Part shown: piece by piece, positions 1-8,792 of the stretch
Position numbering within the stretch: the first letter of the stretch is position 1
Layout of the letters: the number at the start of each line of letters is the position of its first letter
Notes under the pieces: generated by a model
The model's database searches: none
Told to the model about the DNA's origin: nothing
Seen by the model: only the letters and a program-made list of their open reading frames with translations
Translations under genes and position numbers: made by a program
Origin: Eubacteriales Family XIII. Incertae Sedis bacterium
GTDB taxonomy: Bacteria; Bacillota; Clostridia; Peptostreptococcales; Anaerovoracaceae
Assembly (NCBI GenBank): GCA_031276135.1
Contig: JAISNR010000133.1
Coordinates: forward strand, 1-37,098
DNA: 37,098 bases
Direction of reading: 5' to 3'

Positions 1-462
1 GCGAGCAGCGTGGACGTTTCCTCCGGCGAGATGTACGAGGCGCTTCGCCTGAACACGATCGACGCGGTGAACACGAACAATCACGCCATTCCCACGTTCC
101 ACCTTGACGAGGTCTGCTCATCCTTCACCTCGTTTCCGATCGAGCACACCGATTTCGCGCTGTTCATGAGCAAGGCGCTCTACGATTCGTTCGACGCGAC
201 CTTGCAGGCGCAGGTGGACGAGGTCTGCGAAGAGATGCGGCAGGTCGCGCTCGACTACGTGTACGCCGCGACGCAGGACGCCATCGACAGGACCACGGCG
301 GCGAATCCGGATTTTGAATTCATCGAGTTCAGCGACGAGGACGTCGATCTGCTCGCGGAAACCGCGCAGAGCATCCTCGAGGCAAAGGCCGCCGAGCTCG
401 ACGAAAAGGGTCTGCGGGGAACCGAGGCCTTCGAGTGGATCAAGGCGCGCCAGTCCGAATAA
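1..462 (+). CDS. dctP: TRAP transporter substrate-binding protein DctP, C-terminal fragment
   Basis: The reading frame is open from the first base, so the N-terminus lies outside the window; about 153 C-terminal residues are present. The visible part matches the last third of DctP-family periplasmic or lipoprotein receptors, including the segment that chooses one subunit interface (AVNTNNHAIPTFHLDEV) and the amphipathic C-terminal helices ending in a conserved Trp-Ile-Lys stretch. The family captures carboxylates outside the cell and hands them to a DctQM sodium-coupled permease. DctQ and DctM follow directly, which makes the assignment secure. The ligand-contacting Arg of the family is in the missing part, so no substrate can be proposed. 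Confidence 0.85.
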   Translation, partial: ASSVDVSSGEMYEALRLNTIDAVNTNNHAIPTFHLDEVCSSFTSFPIEHTDFALFMSKALYDSFDATLQAQVDEVCEEMRQVALDYVYAATQDAIDRTTAANPDFEFIEFSDEDVDLLAETAQSILEAKAAELDEKGLRGTEAFEWIKARQSE

Positions 463-474
463 GCGGACAAACGC

Positions 475-513
475 GGAATTCCGCATGGCCCGTTCGGGGC
501 CATGCGGAATTCC
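475..513 (+). promoter_or_regulatory. 17-bp intercistronic stem-loop after dctP
   Basis: Bases 475-491 are perfectly complementary to 497-513, with a five-base loop (GTTCG). Only two T follow, so it is not a typical intrinsic terminator. It sits 12 bases after the dctP stop and 42 bases before dctQ. Such a hairpin after a binding-protein gene usually protects the upstream mRNA from 3' exonucleases, or partly terminates, giving more binding protein than permease. That role is inferred. A comparable hairpin follows the second dctP at 21951-21977. Confidence 0.75.
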
Positions 514-555
514 TTGAACGGCGGCGCACAAACGGGAAAGGATCGGTGAACACCC

Positions 556-1095
556 ATGATCAAAACCCTGCTCGACAAAATCACCTCGGGCTTTACGGCG
601 GCCGCTTCGGCGGTGCTCATCGCCGTGGGCGTGATCACCCTCGCGAACATCCTGTTGCGCACCATCTTCAACGCGCCGATCTCGGGCGCGGTCGAGGTCG
701 TGCAGGTGGGCATGTTGATCGCGAACGCGCTCGCTCTCGGCAAGGCCGGGCTTCTCGACCGGCACATCGCCGTCCATCAGCTCGTCGATTGGTTTCCCAA
801 AAGGGTCGGCAGTTCCTTTCGGACCGTGACGGACCTCTTGGGGCTGGTCACCTTCGGTTATGTTTCTTATTACTATTTTACGCAAATCAAGGAAATGGCC
901 GCGACGGGAAGGGTGACGGAGGTATTGAAAATACCGATATACTGCCTGTACATCGTCATGGCCGTATGCTTCCTTCTGGCTGCAATCGTCTTTCTGTATT
1001 GGACGATCGCCCATCTGATCAAGATCATCAAACCGACGAAAGAAACACCCAAAGAAGGGCTTGACGCGATCAAGGCCGAGGATCTGCTGACATAA
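556..1095 (+). CDS. dctQ: TRAP transporter small permease DctQ
   Basis: A 179-residue protein with four predicted membrane helices (about residues 12-32, 50-70, 90-110 and 128-150), the usual size and topology of the DctQ subunit that pairs with DctM in tripartite ATP-independent periplasmic transporters. The second helix region has the family-like segment around VEVVQVGMLIANALALG. The ATG at 556 is preceded by a purine-rich stretch (AAAGGATCGGTGA). It lies between dctP and dctM, with 12 bases to dctM, so all three are probably co-transcribed. Substrate unknown; TRAP systems typically move C4-dicarboxylates, keto acids or aromatic acids with sodium. Confidence 0.9.
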   Translation: MIKTLLDKITSGFTAAASAVLIAVGVITLANILLRTIFNAPISGAVEVVQVGMLIANALALGKAGLLDRHIAVHQLVDWFPKRVGSSFRTVTDLLGLVTFGYVSYYYFTQIKEMAATGRVTEVLKIPIYCLYIVMAVCFLLAAIVFLYWTIAHLIKIIKPTKETPKEGLDAIKAEDLLT

Positions 1096-1107
1096 CAGGA
1101 GGAGAAA

Positions 1108-2415
1108 ATGACGCCGGCTGTCATAGGTGTAATCGGAATCATCGTTTTTTGCGCGCTCCTTTTCACGGGTCTGCACGTGAGCCTCTGCATGATACTCACG
1201 GGAACCGTCGGCTGCATGTTTCTGCTGTCCAATCCCGCGAGCGCGCTGACCTTTCTCACGGACGACATCATCAGCACGTTCATGGCCTACGTGACCTCGG
1301 TGGCCCCGATGTTCATGCTCATGGGCGACATCGCCGCCGAATCCGGGCTCGGCACGGACCTCTTTACGACGATCAGCAAGCTGAGCGGCGGCAGGCGGGG
1401 CGTGCTCGCCAGCGCGAGTCAGGTCGTGTGCACGATCTTCGGCGCGATCTGCGGCTCCGGCTCCGCGACGGCCTCCATGATGAGCCGCGTCGCCTACCCA
1501 GAGATGAAGCGTTACAATTATTTGGATTCCCTCTCGACCGGCGCCATCTCCTCGGGCGCGTCGCTCGCCACCCTCATCCCGCCGAGCCTGCCGCTGATCA
1601 CCTACGGCCTCATCGCGAGTCAGTCCATCGGCAAGCTGTTCATGGCGGGCATCCTGACCGGTCTGCCGCTCATGGTCCTCTTCATCGTCACCATACAGCT
1701 CTGGGCCGTTTTCGATCCGAAAGCCGCGCCGCCCGCAACGAAAGCCACGGCGCGGGAAAAGCTCGAATCCTTGAAAAACGGCTCCCTTTTGCAGATATCG
1801 GGGCTGTTTGTCGTGGCGATGGGCGGCCTGTTCGCCGGATGGTTCACGCCCACGGAGGCCGGCGTCGTCGGCGTGGCGGGCATGATCGTCCTGACGATCC
1901 TCTCGAAGCGCTTCAACTTCGGCATGCTGATGCGCGCCATCAACAACACGCTCGTCATGTCGGTCGTCATCTACATGCTGCTCGCGGGCTCCGAGGTATT
2001 CAACAAGTTCTTCACCCTGTCGCGCATCCCGATCGCGCTCGGACAAAAGGTCACCGGCTTGGATTTCCCCCCGCTGGTCATCATCCTGATCATCACGGTC
2101 ATCTACTTCCTGCTGGGAACCGCCATCGAGGTGCTGCCGATCATGCTGCTGACCACGCCCATCTTCCTGCCCATCATCGAGAATCTCGGCTACGATCCGA
2201 TCTGGTTCGGCGTCTACATGGTCGTCATCATGGGCCTCGGCGCGATCTCGCCGCCCGTCGGCATGAGCTGTTTTGTGACCTCCGTCGTGACGGATGTGCC
2301 GATCAGCGTCGTATTCAAGGGGTCGATCCCCTTCATGGGCACTTTCCTCGTGTGTGCGGTGCTGATGGCCGTATTCCCGGGGATAACCAGCTATCTTCCG
2401 AATCTTCTCTTATAG
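1108..2415 (+). CDS. dctM: TRAP transporter large permease DctM
   Basis: A 435-residue, very hydrophobic protein of the DctM/SiaM family, the transport-conducting subunit of TRAP systems. Family signatures seen are the GSGSATASMMSRVAYPEM segment near residues 118-135, the IPPSLPLITYGLIA segment near 155, and the C-terminal ISPPVGMSCFVTS segment near 378. About 11-12 membrane helices are expected. The start follows a strong AGGAGG ribosome site. With dctP and dctQ upstream it forms one transporter. A gene for an MFS carrier begins only 19 bases downstream, so the two carriers may be expressed together. Confidence 0.93.
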   Translation: MTPAVIGVIGIIVFCALLFTGLHVSLCMILTGTVGCMFLLSNPASALTFLTDDIISTFMAYVTSVAPMFMLMGDIAAESGLGTDLFTTISKLSGGRRGVLASASQVVCTIFGAICGSGSATASMMSRVAYPEMKRYNYLDSLSTGAISSGASLATLIPPSLPLITYGLIASQSIGKLFMAGILTGLPLMVLFIVTIQLWAVFDPKAAPPATKATAREKLESLKNGSLLQISGLFVVAMGGLFAGWFTPTEAGVVGVAGMIVLTILSKRFNFGMLMRAINNTLVMSVVIYMLLAGSEVFNKFFTLSRIPIALGQKVTGLDFPPLVIILIITVIYFLLGTAIEVLPIMLLTTPIFLPIIENLGYDPIWFGVYMVVIMGLGAISPPVGMSCFVTSVVTDVPISVVFKGSIPFMGTFLVCAVLMAVFPGITSYLPNLLL

Positions 2416-2434
2416 GCAAACGGAGATCGATTGT

Positions 2435-3625
2435 ATGAACGGCACTCCCGGCGGCGCGCGCGAAAGGCTTTGGACGAAAGACTTCATCCTGCTGACGATC
2501 GTAAACATGAGTTTCATGTTCGGATTCAACATGATGCACCCGACGCTGCCCCTGTTCATCACGGACATGGGCGGAACGAAAGCGCAGGTGGGCGCCGTCG
2601 CGGCGGCCTTCTCCGTCGCGGCGATCGTCACGCGTTTCTTCGCGCCGCTCATCCTGCAAAAATTCGGAAAGAAACGCATGCTGCGCGTCGGCGTATCGCT
2701 CACCCTGGCCGTCACCTTCGCCTGCGGTTTCGCGAAAGCCCTGCCGCTCATCCTGTTGTTCCGCATCCTGCAGGGAGTCGGATTCGGCTTCGTATCCACG
2801 CTGACGACGACGCTTGCGGCGGACATGCTCCCCGACGAACGCCGCGGCGAGGGCATCGGCTATTTCGGCATGGGGGTCACGGCCGTAACCGCGATCTCCC
2901 CCGCCCTCGGGCTCTTTCTCGTGGAGAGCGCGAGCTTCTTGATCATGTTCTTCACCGCCTCCGCCGGCCAACTGATCTCCGTCGCGGTCCTCTTCGCGTT
3001 CGCGCCGCCCGCGCACGTCACGGAACGGAACCCCGCCGCGCCAAAGCTGTCGGTGCGGAACAGCTTCTTCGAACCGCGGCTGTTTTTGCAGTGCGCGATG
3101 TTGCTGTGCATGGGCGCCGCCCGAAGCGCGGAGCAGAATTTCCTGTCCCTGCTCGCCGCGGATCGGCGCATTCCCGGGCTGTCGTGGTACTACATTTTTC
3201 AAACGGCGGTCTGCTTCGCCGCAAAATTCCTGACGGGGCGGGTGTATGACAAAAAAGGCTATATCTGGAGCATTGTTCCGGGAGGCGTCTGTTGGCTGCT
3301 CGCCTTTCTGATCATGTCGTTTTCGCACAATCTCGGCGTGTTGCTCATCGCGGGTTTCTTCTCGGGTTTCGGCATGGGGGCGCTTCTGCCGTCCATGCAG
3401 ACCTGGTGCATCTCGCGCGTCGGCGCCGAACGCCGCAGCGTCGCTTCGGCGCTCAATTTCAACTTCTACGATATCGGAATCGGAGGCGGTGCGCTCATCT
3501 TGGGCAATCTGTTCGGCACGTCGGGCGCGACCGTCGCCTTTCGCGCCGCGTCGGCCTGCATGGTCGCTTTCCTGCTGATTTGCCTGATCGGGGTGCGATT
3601 CGAAAAAGATATCAAGAAAATATGA
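2435..3625 (+). CDS. MFS transporter
   Basis: A 396-residue protein with around 12 hydrophobic segments. The motif between helices 2 and 3 is recognisable (RFFAPLILQKFGKKR), as is the helix-4 Arg segment (LLFRILQGVGFGF), both typical of the major facilitator superfamily. It most resembles drug or metabolite exporters and organic-acid carriers of the AraJ/YfcJ kind, but the substrate cannot be read from sequence. It is tightly coupled to the upstream TRAP genes (19 bases), with a CGGAG ribosome site before ATG 2435. Possible roles are product export or a second uptake route. Confidence 0.85.
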   Translation: MNGTPGGARERLWTKDFILLTIVNMSFMFGFNMMHPTLPLFITDMGGTKAQVGAVAAAFSVAAIVTRFFAPLILQKFGKKRMLRVGVSLTLAVTFACGFAKALPLILLFRILQGVGFGFVSTLTTTLAADMLPDERRGEGIGYFGMGVTAVTAISPALGLFLVESASFLIMFFTASAGQLISVAVLFAFAPPAHVTERNPAAPKLSVRNSFFEPRLFLQCAMLLCMGAARSAEQNFLSLLAADRRIPGLSWYYIFQTAVCFAAKFLTGRVYDKKGYIWSIVPGGVCWLLAFLIMSFSHNLGVLLIAGFFSGFGMGALLPSMQTWCISRVGAERRSVASALNFNFYDIGIGGGALILGNLFGTSGATVAFRAASACMVAFLLICLIGVRFEKDIKKI

Positions 3626-3695
3626 CTGTCCCGCTAACGCACAATCGGCATTTCCGGGTCGGGGCCGGGATTGATCGGAGGCATTGAACAGTCAT
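3622..3695. repeat. 8-bp inverted repeat flanking the MFS/molybdoenzyme junction
   Basis: ATGACTGT at 3622-3629 is mirrored by ACAGTCAT at 3688-3695. The 58 bases between are GC-rich and contain a further small CCGG dyad. It overlaps the MFS stop codon and ends 31 bases before the molybdoenzyme start. It could be a weak transcript end or a mRNA fold between the two genes. There is no T-run. No sigma-54 type promoter is visible in this gap. Confidence 0.35.
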
Positions 3696-3726
3696 CTCAA
3701 AAAATGATGCAAACGGGAGGGACGCC

Positions 3727-6021
3727 ATGGCGCGGGAAGAGAAAAAAATCGTATGCTGGGCCTCGCCGGGCTGCAAGATGTACTGCGGACTGATCGCCGA
3801 GGTCGAGGACGGAAAACTCGTATCGCTGAAGCCCAACCGGGACTACCCGTCGAAGAACAAGGGCTGCGCCGACAGGCTGCCGCATCACATCCGCTGGCTC
3901 TACAGCGACATCCAGCTGCGCCGGCCGCTGAAGCGCGTCGGCGAGCGCGGCGAGAACAGATGGGAAACCATATCGTGGGACCGCGCGCTCGACGAGATCG
4001 CCGAGAAGCTCGCGCAGCTGAAGGAAAAATACGGCCCGGAAACGCTCGCCGTCACGGAGGGCACCTACCGCAGCGACATATATCCCATACGCACGCGCTT
4101 TTTGAATCTGTTCGGCAATCCGAGCAACATCGGCTGCGCCGGCACGATCTGCCACTGCAACACCGCGGCGCTCTCCCTCGCGCTCATCGGGACCGCGCAG
4201 GGCGGACGGCACGGCACGGCGCCCGCCTGCTGCGTCATACACGGCAACGACATGAGCCAAACGGCGCCCTTGGCGTGGCGGGATCTGAAGAACCAAAGAC
4301 CGCGCACGACGAAGCTCATCCTCATCGATCCGCGCAGGACCTCCATGGGCGGCGACGTGGACATGTGGCTCCGCATCCGCCCGGGAACCGACACCGCGCT
4401 GCTGATGGGCTGGATCCGCGTGATCATCGAGGAAAACCTGTACGACAAGGCTTTCGTGGACGAATGGACCTTCGGCTTCGAGGAATTGAAGGCACGGGCG
4501 GCGGAATACACGCCCGAACGGGTTTCCGAAATCACGTGGATCCCGGCGGAGCAGATCGTCGCGTCGGCCCGCATGTACGCGACGAATTGGCCGGCGGAGC
4601 TCAAGGACGCCTCGTCCACGGACATGCTCGGGCGCAACGCCATTCGCGTCGAGCAGGCGCGCGTGTGCCTGCGGGCGATCACGGGAAATCTGAAGATCGG
4701 CGGCGGCGAAACCGCAGAGGGCCCCGGGCCCGTCGCGGGCGGCAACTTCGCCGTGCGCGATTCCATGCTGCAACTTGCGGACATGCTGCCGGCGGAGCAG
4801 CGGAAGAAGCAGATCGGCTCGGACCGCTTCAAGCTCATGATGTGGCCCGGCTACGAGGTCATGGCGCCGATCTACGAGGAAACCTACGGCATACCCTTCC
4901 CCATGTGCGCGCACAACTTCCTTTCCAATCAGCCCCTTATATGGAAAGCGATTCTGGAACGCGATCCCTATCCGGTCACGGCCAACATCACATGGGGCAG
5001 CAATCCGCTTCTGAACAGCGGGGACACAAAGCTGGTCTACAAGGCGCTGAAGAGCCCGAACCTCGAGCTCTCCGTCGTGAGCGAGCTCGTCATGACGCCG
5101 ACGGCGATGCTGGCCGACTACGTGCTGCCTGCGGCGAGCAAGCTCGAAAAACCCATGTGCGAAACGCACGAGGACTTCTCGCCCAACATCAAATGCGCCG
5201 AACGCGCGGTCCGTCCGCTCGGCGAGCGCCGCGAGGAATACCTGCTGTGGAAGGGTCTGGCCGAGCGCCTCGGCTTCGGAGAATACTTCCCGTGGAAGGA
5301 TGAAGAGGACCTCGCCGACTACCGCCTCGCGCCCGTGGGACTCACGTTCAAGGAGGCCGCCGCCGAGCGCTATGTCGTTCGAAGCGACGAGCCCTGGACC
5401 TACGAAAGGATCAACCCGCGCACGGGCAAGCGCACGGGCTTCGCCACGCCCTCGGGGAAGATCGAGCTGTATTCGCACGTGCTGGAGGCTCTGGGCTACG
5501 ATCCCCTGCCCTTCTTCGAGGAACCCCCGGAGAGCCCCTTCAGCAGGCCGGATCTGGCCGAGCAATATCCGTACATCCTCATCACGGGCGGGAATTTCCG
5601 GCCCATGTTCCACTCGGAAAACAGACAGCTCGGCGTCGGCACGCGCGAGCAATACCCGTATCCCGTCATGGACATCCACCCGGAAACGGCCGCGAAACAC
5701 GGCATAGCGGACGGCGATTGGGTGTACGTGGAATCGCCGCGCGGCGTGATCCGGCAAAAGGCGCGCGTGGCGGATGAAATCGACCCGCGCGTCATCAACG
5801 TGCAGAGCCACTGGTGGTTCCCCGAGCAGCCGCCCCGCGAGCCCTGGCTCGGCGGTCTGTGGGCCTCCAACGCCAACGTCCTGACGCCGGCGGACGATCC
5901 GGACGGCTTCGATCCCGTCACGGGCGGCTGGCCGCTCAGGGCCCTGCTCTGCCGCATCCGCAAAGCCGAACGCGTTCAAGCGGGCGCAAAGGCGGACCCG
6001 GCGGCGCGCGCGGACACATGA
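3727..6021 (+). CDS. Molybdopterin (Mo/W-bisPGD) enzyme, acetylene-hydratase-like group of the DMSO reductase family
   Basis: A 764-residue cytoplasmic protein with no Tat signal. Cys10, Cys16, Cys20 and Cys47 fit a [4Fe-4S] site with wider first spacing than the usual CxxC. Cys142 (GTICHCNTA) aligns with the metal-ligand Cys141 of Pelobacter acetylene hydratase (recalled sequence, not searched). Other shared stretches are RWETISWDRALDEIAEKL, TPTAMLADYVLP and ATPSGKIELYSHV, covering the length of that enzyme (about 730 residues). The catalytic Asp13 of acetylene hydratase is Lys17 here, so acetylene hydration is unlikely. Related soluble enzymes hydrate, dehydroxylate or transhydroxylate. No Fe-S beta subunit or membrane anchor gene is adjacent. 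GGGAGGG precedes the ATG. The reaction is unknown. Confidence 0.85.
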   Translation: MAREEKKIVCWASPGCKMYCGLIAEVEDGKLVSLKPNRDYPSKNKGCADRLPHHIRWLYSDIQLRRPLKRVGERGENRWETISWDRALDEIAEKLAQLKEKYGPETLAVTEGTYRSDIYPIRTRFLNLFGNPSNIGCAGTICHCNTAALSLALIGTAQGGRHGTAPACCVIHGNDMSQTAPLAWRDLKNQRPRTTKLILIDPRRTSMGGDVDMWLRIRPGTDTALLMGWIRVIIEENLYDKAFVDEWTFGFEELKARAAEYTPERVSEITWIPAEQIVASARMYATNWPAELKDASSTDMLGRNAIRVEQARVCLRAITGNLKIGGGETAEGPGPVAGGNFAVRDSMLQLADMLPAEQRKKQIGSDRFKLMMWPGYEVMAPIYEETYGIPFPMCAHNFLSNQPLIWKAILERDPYPVTANITWGSNPLLNSGDTKLVYKALKSPNLELSVVSELVMTPTAMLADYVLPAASKLEKPMCETHEDFSPNIKCAERAVRPLGERREEYLLWKGLAERLGFGEYFPWKDEEDLADYRLAPVGLTFKEAAAERYVVRSDEPWTYERINPRTGKRTGFATPSGKIELYSHVLEALGYDPLPFFEEPPESPFSRPDLAEQYPYILITGGNFRPMFHSENRQLGVGTREQYPYPVMDIHPETAAKHGIADGDWVYVESPRGVIRQKARVADEIDPRVINVQSHWWFPEQPPREPWLGGLWASNANVLTPADDPDGFDPVTGGWPLRALLCRIRKAERVQAGAKADPAARADT

Positions 6022-6030
6022 TGCGCACCC

Positions 6031-6085
6031 GCGACATTGTCGCAAACGAACGACAAATCTGTTATCGGTGCGCGACAAATCCGTT
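6031..6085 (+). promoter_or_regulatory. Candidate activator-binding repeats upstream of the glycyl radical operon
   Basis: Three nested symmetries lie 65-120 bases before the -24/-12 element at 6151. A palindrome GCGACA-T-TGTCGC spans 6031-6043. A dyad TTGTCG-N8-CGACAA spans 6037-6056. A direct repeat CGACAAATCYGTT occurs at 6051-6063 and 6073-6085, 22 bases apart, about two helical turns. The placement and phasing are those of upstream activator sites for a sigma-54 enhancer-binding protein, such as the one encoded at 33890-35353. The link to that protein is inference. Confidence 0.5.
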
Positions 6086-6150
6086 TCGCATCGCGCCGCT
6101 TCGCAGCGCCCAAGGGCGAAAACCGGTGCGGCGGCGGATGCGAGAGCGAC

Positions 6151-6165
6151 CGGCACAAAGATTGC
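6151..6165 (+). promoter_or_regulatory. Sigma-54 type -24/-12 promoter for the glycyl radical operon
   Basis: CGGCACAAAGATTGC has GG at 6152-6153 and GC at 6164-6165 with exactly ten bases between, and matches the TGGCAC-N5-TTGC consensus except for the first base. Transcription would start near 6177, leaving a leader of about 88 bases before the ATG at 6265. The rest of the gap 6022-6264 holds the repeats above and an AT-rich tract. Confidence 0.65.
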
Positions 6166-6264
6166 TTCTACTATATTTAAACGGATATATTTTATTGTCC
6201 CCCGGTTGAATCCAATCGAACAATTTTTAATCTTATTCAAAATCAGGAAAGGAATGGTCATACT

Positions 6265-8784
6265 ATGCGTGAAACCGCAACAGTAAACAGGGATGAAATC
6301 AAGAACGTCACCGTGCTCACGGATCGTCTGCAAGGCCTCAAGCGCGAATGGGAGAATGCCGAGCCGCAGGTCTATGTGGACGACACGCTGCTGTTCACGG
6401 AATCGTGGAAGGAAACGGAGGGCCTGCCCGTCGATATTCGCTGGGCGAAGGCGCTGGAGAAGCGTCTGCTCGAATGTCCCCTGCTCATCCGCGACGGCGA
6501 GCTGATCGTCGGGTCGCTCACGAAGTTCATCCGCGGCAACGGAACGCTCTGCGCCATGAAGCCGCGCGAGATCATGAAGATGGTGGAGAGCGGGAAATTC
6601 GACCGCAAGACCAGCGACATCTCCTCGACGCGCATCGACCCCGAGGATCTGTGGGCGCTGAAAGCCGACGCGGCGTACTGGATCGAGCACATGCCCAAGG
6701 TTTCGAGCGTGAACGCCGCCGTCGAATTCGAGATGGGCAGCGACGTGTTCGATCTGCTCTTCGACCGCGGCATGGTCTTTGAGGGGCGCGGCGTGCGCTA
6801 CGAGATGGATCGCGGCCTCTTTCAGAACTATTCCGCCTACGGCGGAGGCGTCGCGCAGGTCAGCGTGAAATGCGTCGAGAAGGGACTGAACCACGTCATC
6901 GACCTGTGCCACAGGGAGCGCGAGCGCATGATGGCGGAGGGCGACCCCAATTCCCACGGAACCGCGCAATTCCTGCGCAAATACTGGCTGCTCAAGGCCT
7001 GCGTCATCTCCTGCGAGGCCTTCATCAAGTACGCGAAGCGTCACGCCGATCTGGCGCGCGAGATGGCGGAAAAGGAAACGCGCCCCGCGCGCAAGGCGGA
7101 GCTTCTGCGCATCGCGGAAGCCTGCGAGCGCGTGCCAGGCGAACCGCCGCGCGACTTCTTCGAGGCCGTGCAGTGCGTGCGCCTCTATCACCTCATCTGC
7201 TGGAAGGAAAGCTCCGACCGGCCCGAGGTGCCGGTGGGCCGCCTCGACCAGCTGCTGTACCCCTACTACAAGGCGGACAAGGAGGCCGGCAAGATCACGG
7301 CGCAGGACGCCGCCGAACTGCTCGGCGCGCTGTGGCTGAAGATCCGCGAATGCGAAAACCTCGTCACCATTCCGCGCGAACAGCGCGCGGCACCGGGTTC
7401 CCTGCTTCCCAACATCACGCTCTGCGGCGTCGACGCAGAGGGAAATGATCTCACAAATGAGATATCCTGGCTCGTGCTGGAAGCCATGGCGCAGATCAAG
7501 CTGTCCGAACCCGCCATCTACGTCCGCTACCATCCCGACATGGATCCCGCGTTCCTGCACCACGCGCTGGAGTGCAACCGCGAATTCGGCGGCGGCAACC
7601 CGGCTTTCCTGAACGACCAGCTGGGCACCAAGCGCTATCTCGACCGAGGCGTGCCGCTCGAGGACGCCGTGAACTGGAACGCCTCCGGCTGCCTCGGCTA
7701 TCACCTCGACTGCATGGAGCACATGGGCGGCGGCCACAACATCAGCCAGCTCAAGGTGCTGGAGCTGGCGCTGAACGACGGCTTCGATCCGCGCACGCAG
7801 AAGCAGCTCGGCCCGCACACGGGCGATCCGCGCACGTTCACGGACTTCCGGCAGGTCATGGACGCCTATTACAAGCAGCTGGAATACCTCATCCCGATCA
7901 TGCACAAGTTCAAGATGATCAGCTGGGCGACGGAGATCGCGGAGGGCCCGATGAGCGGCCTGCGCGTGGCCATGCAGTACGAGGACTGCATCCCGGCCGG
8001 GCTCGCCTCGCGCGAGGGCGGCGCGCGCTATCCCGAGGGCCGCGCCTGCTGGTTCGGCAGCCGGGGTCTTGTGGACCTCGCGGACAGCATGACCGCCATC
8101 AAGAAGCTCGTGTTCGACGAAAAGAAAACGACGATGGGCGAACTGCTCGACGCCTGCGCGAAGAACTGGGAAGGCTGCGAGGACCTGCACAGGCTCTGCC
8201 TAAACAGCCCGAAATACGGCAACGACGACGACTATGCGGACGAGATCTACGACGAGATGTCCACGCGCGTGCCGGAGATCATGCAGTCGCAAATCGACCC
8301 GCTCACGGGCAAGAAGCCCATGCTGTTCATCGGCGCGGCCGCCGGCCACGTCGGCATCGGCAAGGCCATCGGCGCGATGCCCAACGGACGCAACGCCGGC
8401 GATCCCACCTGCGACGCCGCCTGCTCCGTCATGCCCGGCATGGACACGAACGGCCCCACCGCGGCCATCAACTCCGCCACGAACCAATGCTACTCCAAGG
8501 AGTACGCGGGCTTCGCGATGAACATGAAATTCTCGAAATCCCTCCTGAACACGCCGGAGAAGATCGAGAAGCTGGGCTGGCTCGTGAAGGCCTTCAACAA
8601 GCGCGACGGCTGGCACATCCAGTTCAACATCCACAGCCGCGACGAGCTTCTGGACGCGCAGGCGCATCCCGAGAACCACAAGAACCTCCTCGTGCGCGTG
8701 GGCGGCTACAGCGCGTACTTCATCGACCTGCCTCCGGGTTTGCAGGCGGAGATCGTGAATCGCACGATGCACGAAATTATTTAG
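6265..8784 (+). CDS. Glycyl radical enzyme of unknown reaction (PFL / dehydratase / decarboxylase / X-succinate synthase superfamily)
   Basis: An 839-residue single-chain enzyme, the usual size for the superfamily. The glycyl-radical loop near the C-terminus reads RVGGYSAYF, placing the radical on Gly814. The thiyl-radical cysteine is Cys476 in NWNASGCLGYHLD. Dehydratases and arylacetate decarboxylases have Glu two residues after this Cys (GCVEP motif); here it is Gly478, so those reactions are not supported. The family segment NSPKYGNDDDYAD is present near residue 649. The activase gene follows after 8 bases. A B12 mutase and oxidoreductases lie downstream in the same orientation. Cleavage, formation or fragmentation of a C-C or C-X bond are all possible. 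The start is supported by AGGAAAGGA. Confidence 0.88.
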   Translation: MRETATVNRDEIKNVTVLTDRLQGLKREWENAEPQVYVDDTLLFTESWKETEGLPVDIRWAKALEKRLLECPLLIRDGELIVGSLTKFIRGNGTLCAMKPREIMKMVESGKFDRKTSDISSTRIDPEDLWALKADAAYWIEHMPKVSSVNAAVEFEMGSDVFDLLFDRGMVFEGRGVRYEMDRGLFQNYSAYGGGVAQVSVKCVEKGLNHVIDLCHRERERMMAEGDPNSHGTAQFLRKYWLLKACVISCEAFIKYAKRHADLAREMAEKETRPARKAELLRIAEACERVPGEPPRDFFEAVQCVRLYHLICWKESSDRPEVPVGRLDQLLYPYYKADKEAGKITAQDAAELLGALWLKIRECENLVTIPREQRAAPGSLLPNITLCGVDAEGNDLTNEISWLVLEAMAQIKLSEPAIYVRYHPDMDPAFLHHALECNREFGGGNPAFLNDQLGTKRYLDRGVPLEDAVNWNASGCLGYHLDCMEHMGGGHNISQLKVLELALNDGFDPRTQKQLGPHTGDPRTFTDFRQVMDAYYKQLEYLIPIMHKFKMISWATEIAEGPMSGLRVAMQYEDCIPAGLASREGGARYPEGRACWFGSRGLVDLADSMTAIKKLVFDEKKTTMGELLDACAKNWEGCEDLHRLCLNSPKYGNDDDYADEIYDEMSTRVPEIMQSQIDPLTGKKPMLFIGAAAGHVGIGKAIGAMPNGRNAGDPTCDAACSVMPGMDTNGPTAAINSATNQCYSKEYAGFAMNMKFSKSLLNTPEKIEKLGWLVKAFNKRDGWHIQFNIHSRDELLDAQAHPENHKNLLVRVGGYSAYFIDLPPGLQAEIVNRTMHEII

Positions 8785-8792
8785 GAATTCGC

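Noticed and set aside
3727..6021. Acetylene hydratase proper
   Set aside because: The essential Asp after the second cluster Cys is Lys here.
3697..8190. Very long minus-strand open frame (1497 codons) opposite the molybdoenzyme and glycyl radical genes
   Set aside because: It is antisense to two clearly recognisable enzymes, is rich in Arg/Ala/His/Gly as expected for a shadow frame in GC-rich DNA, and shows no domain.
6265..8784. Pyruvate formate-lyase assignment
   Set aside because: The Cys-Cys active site is missing and the activase is the long form with two ferredoxin motifs.
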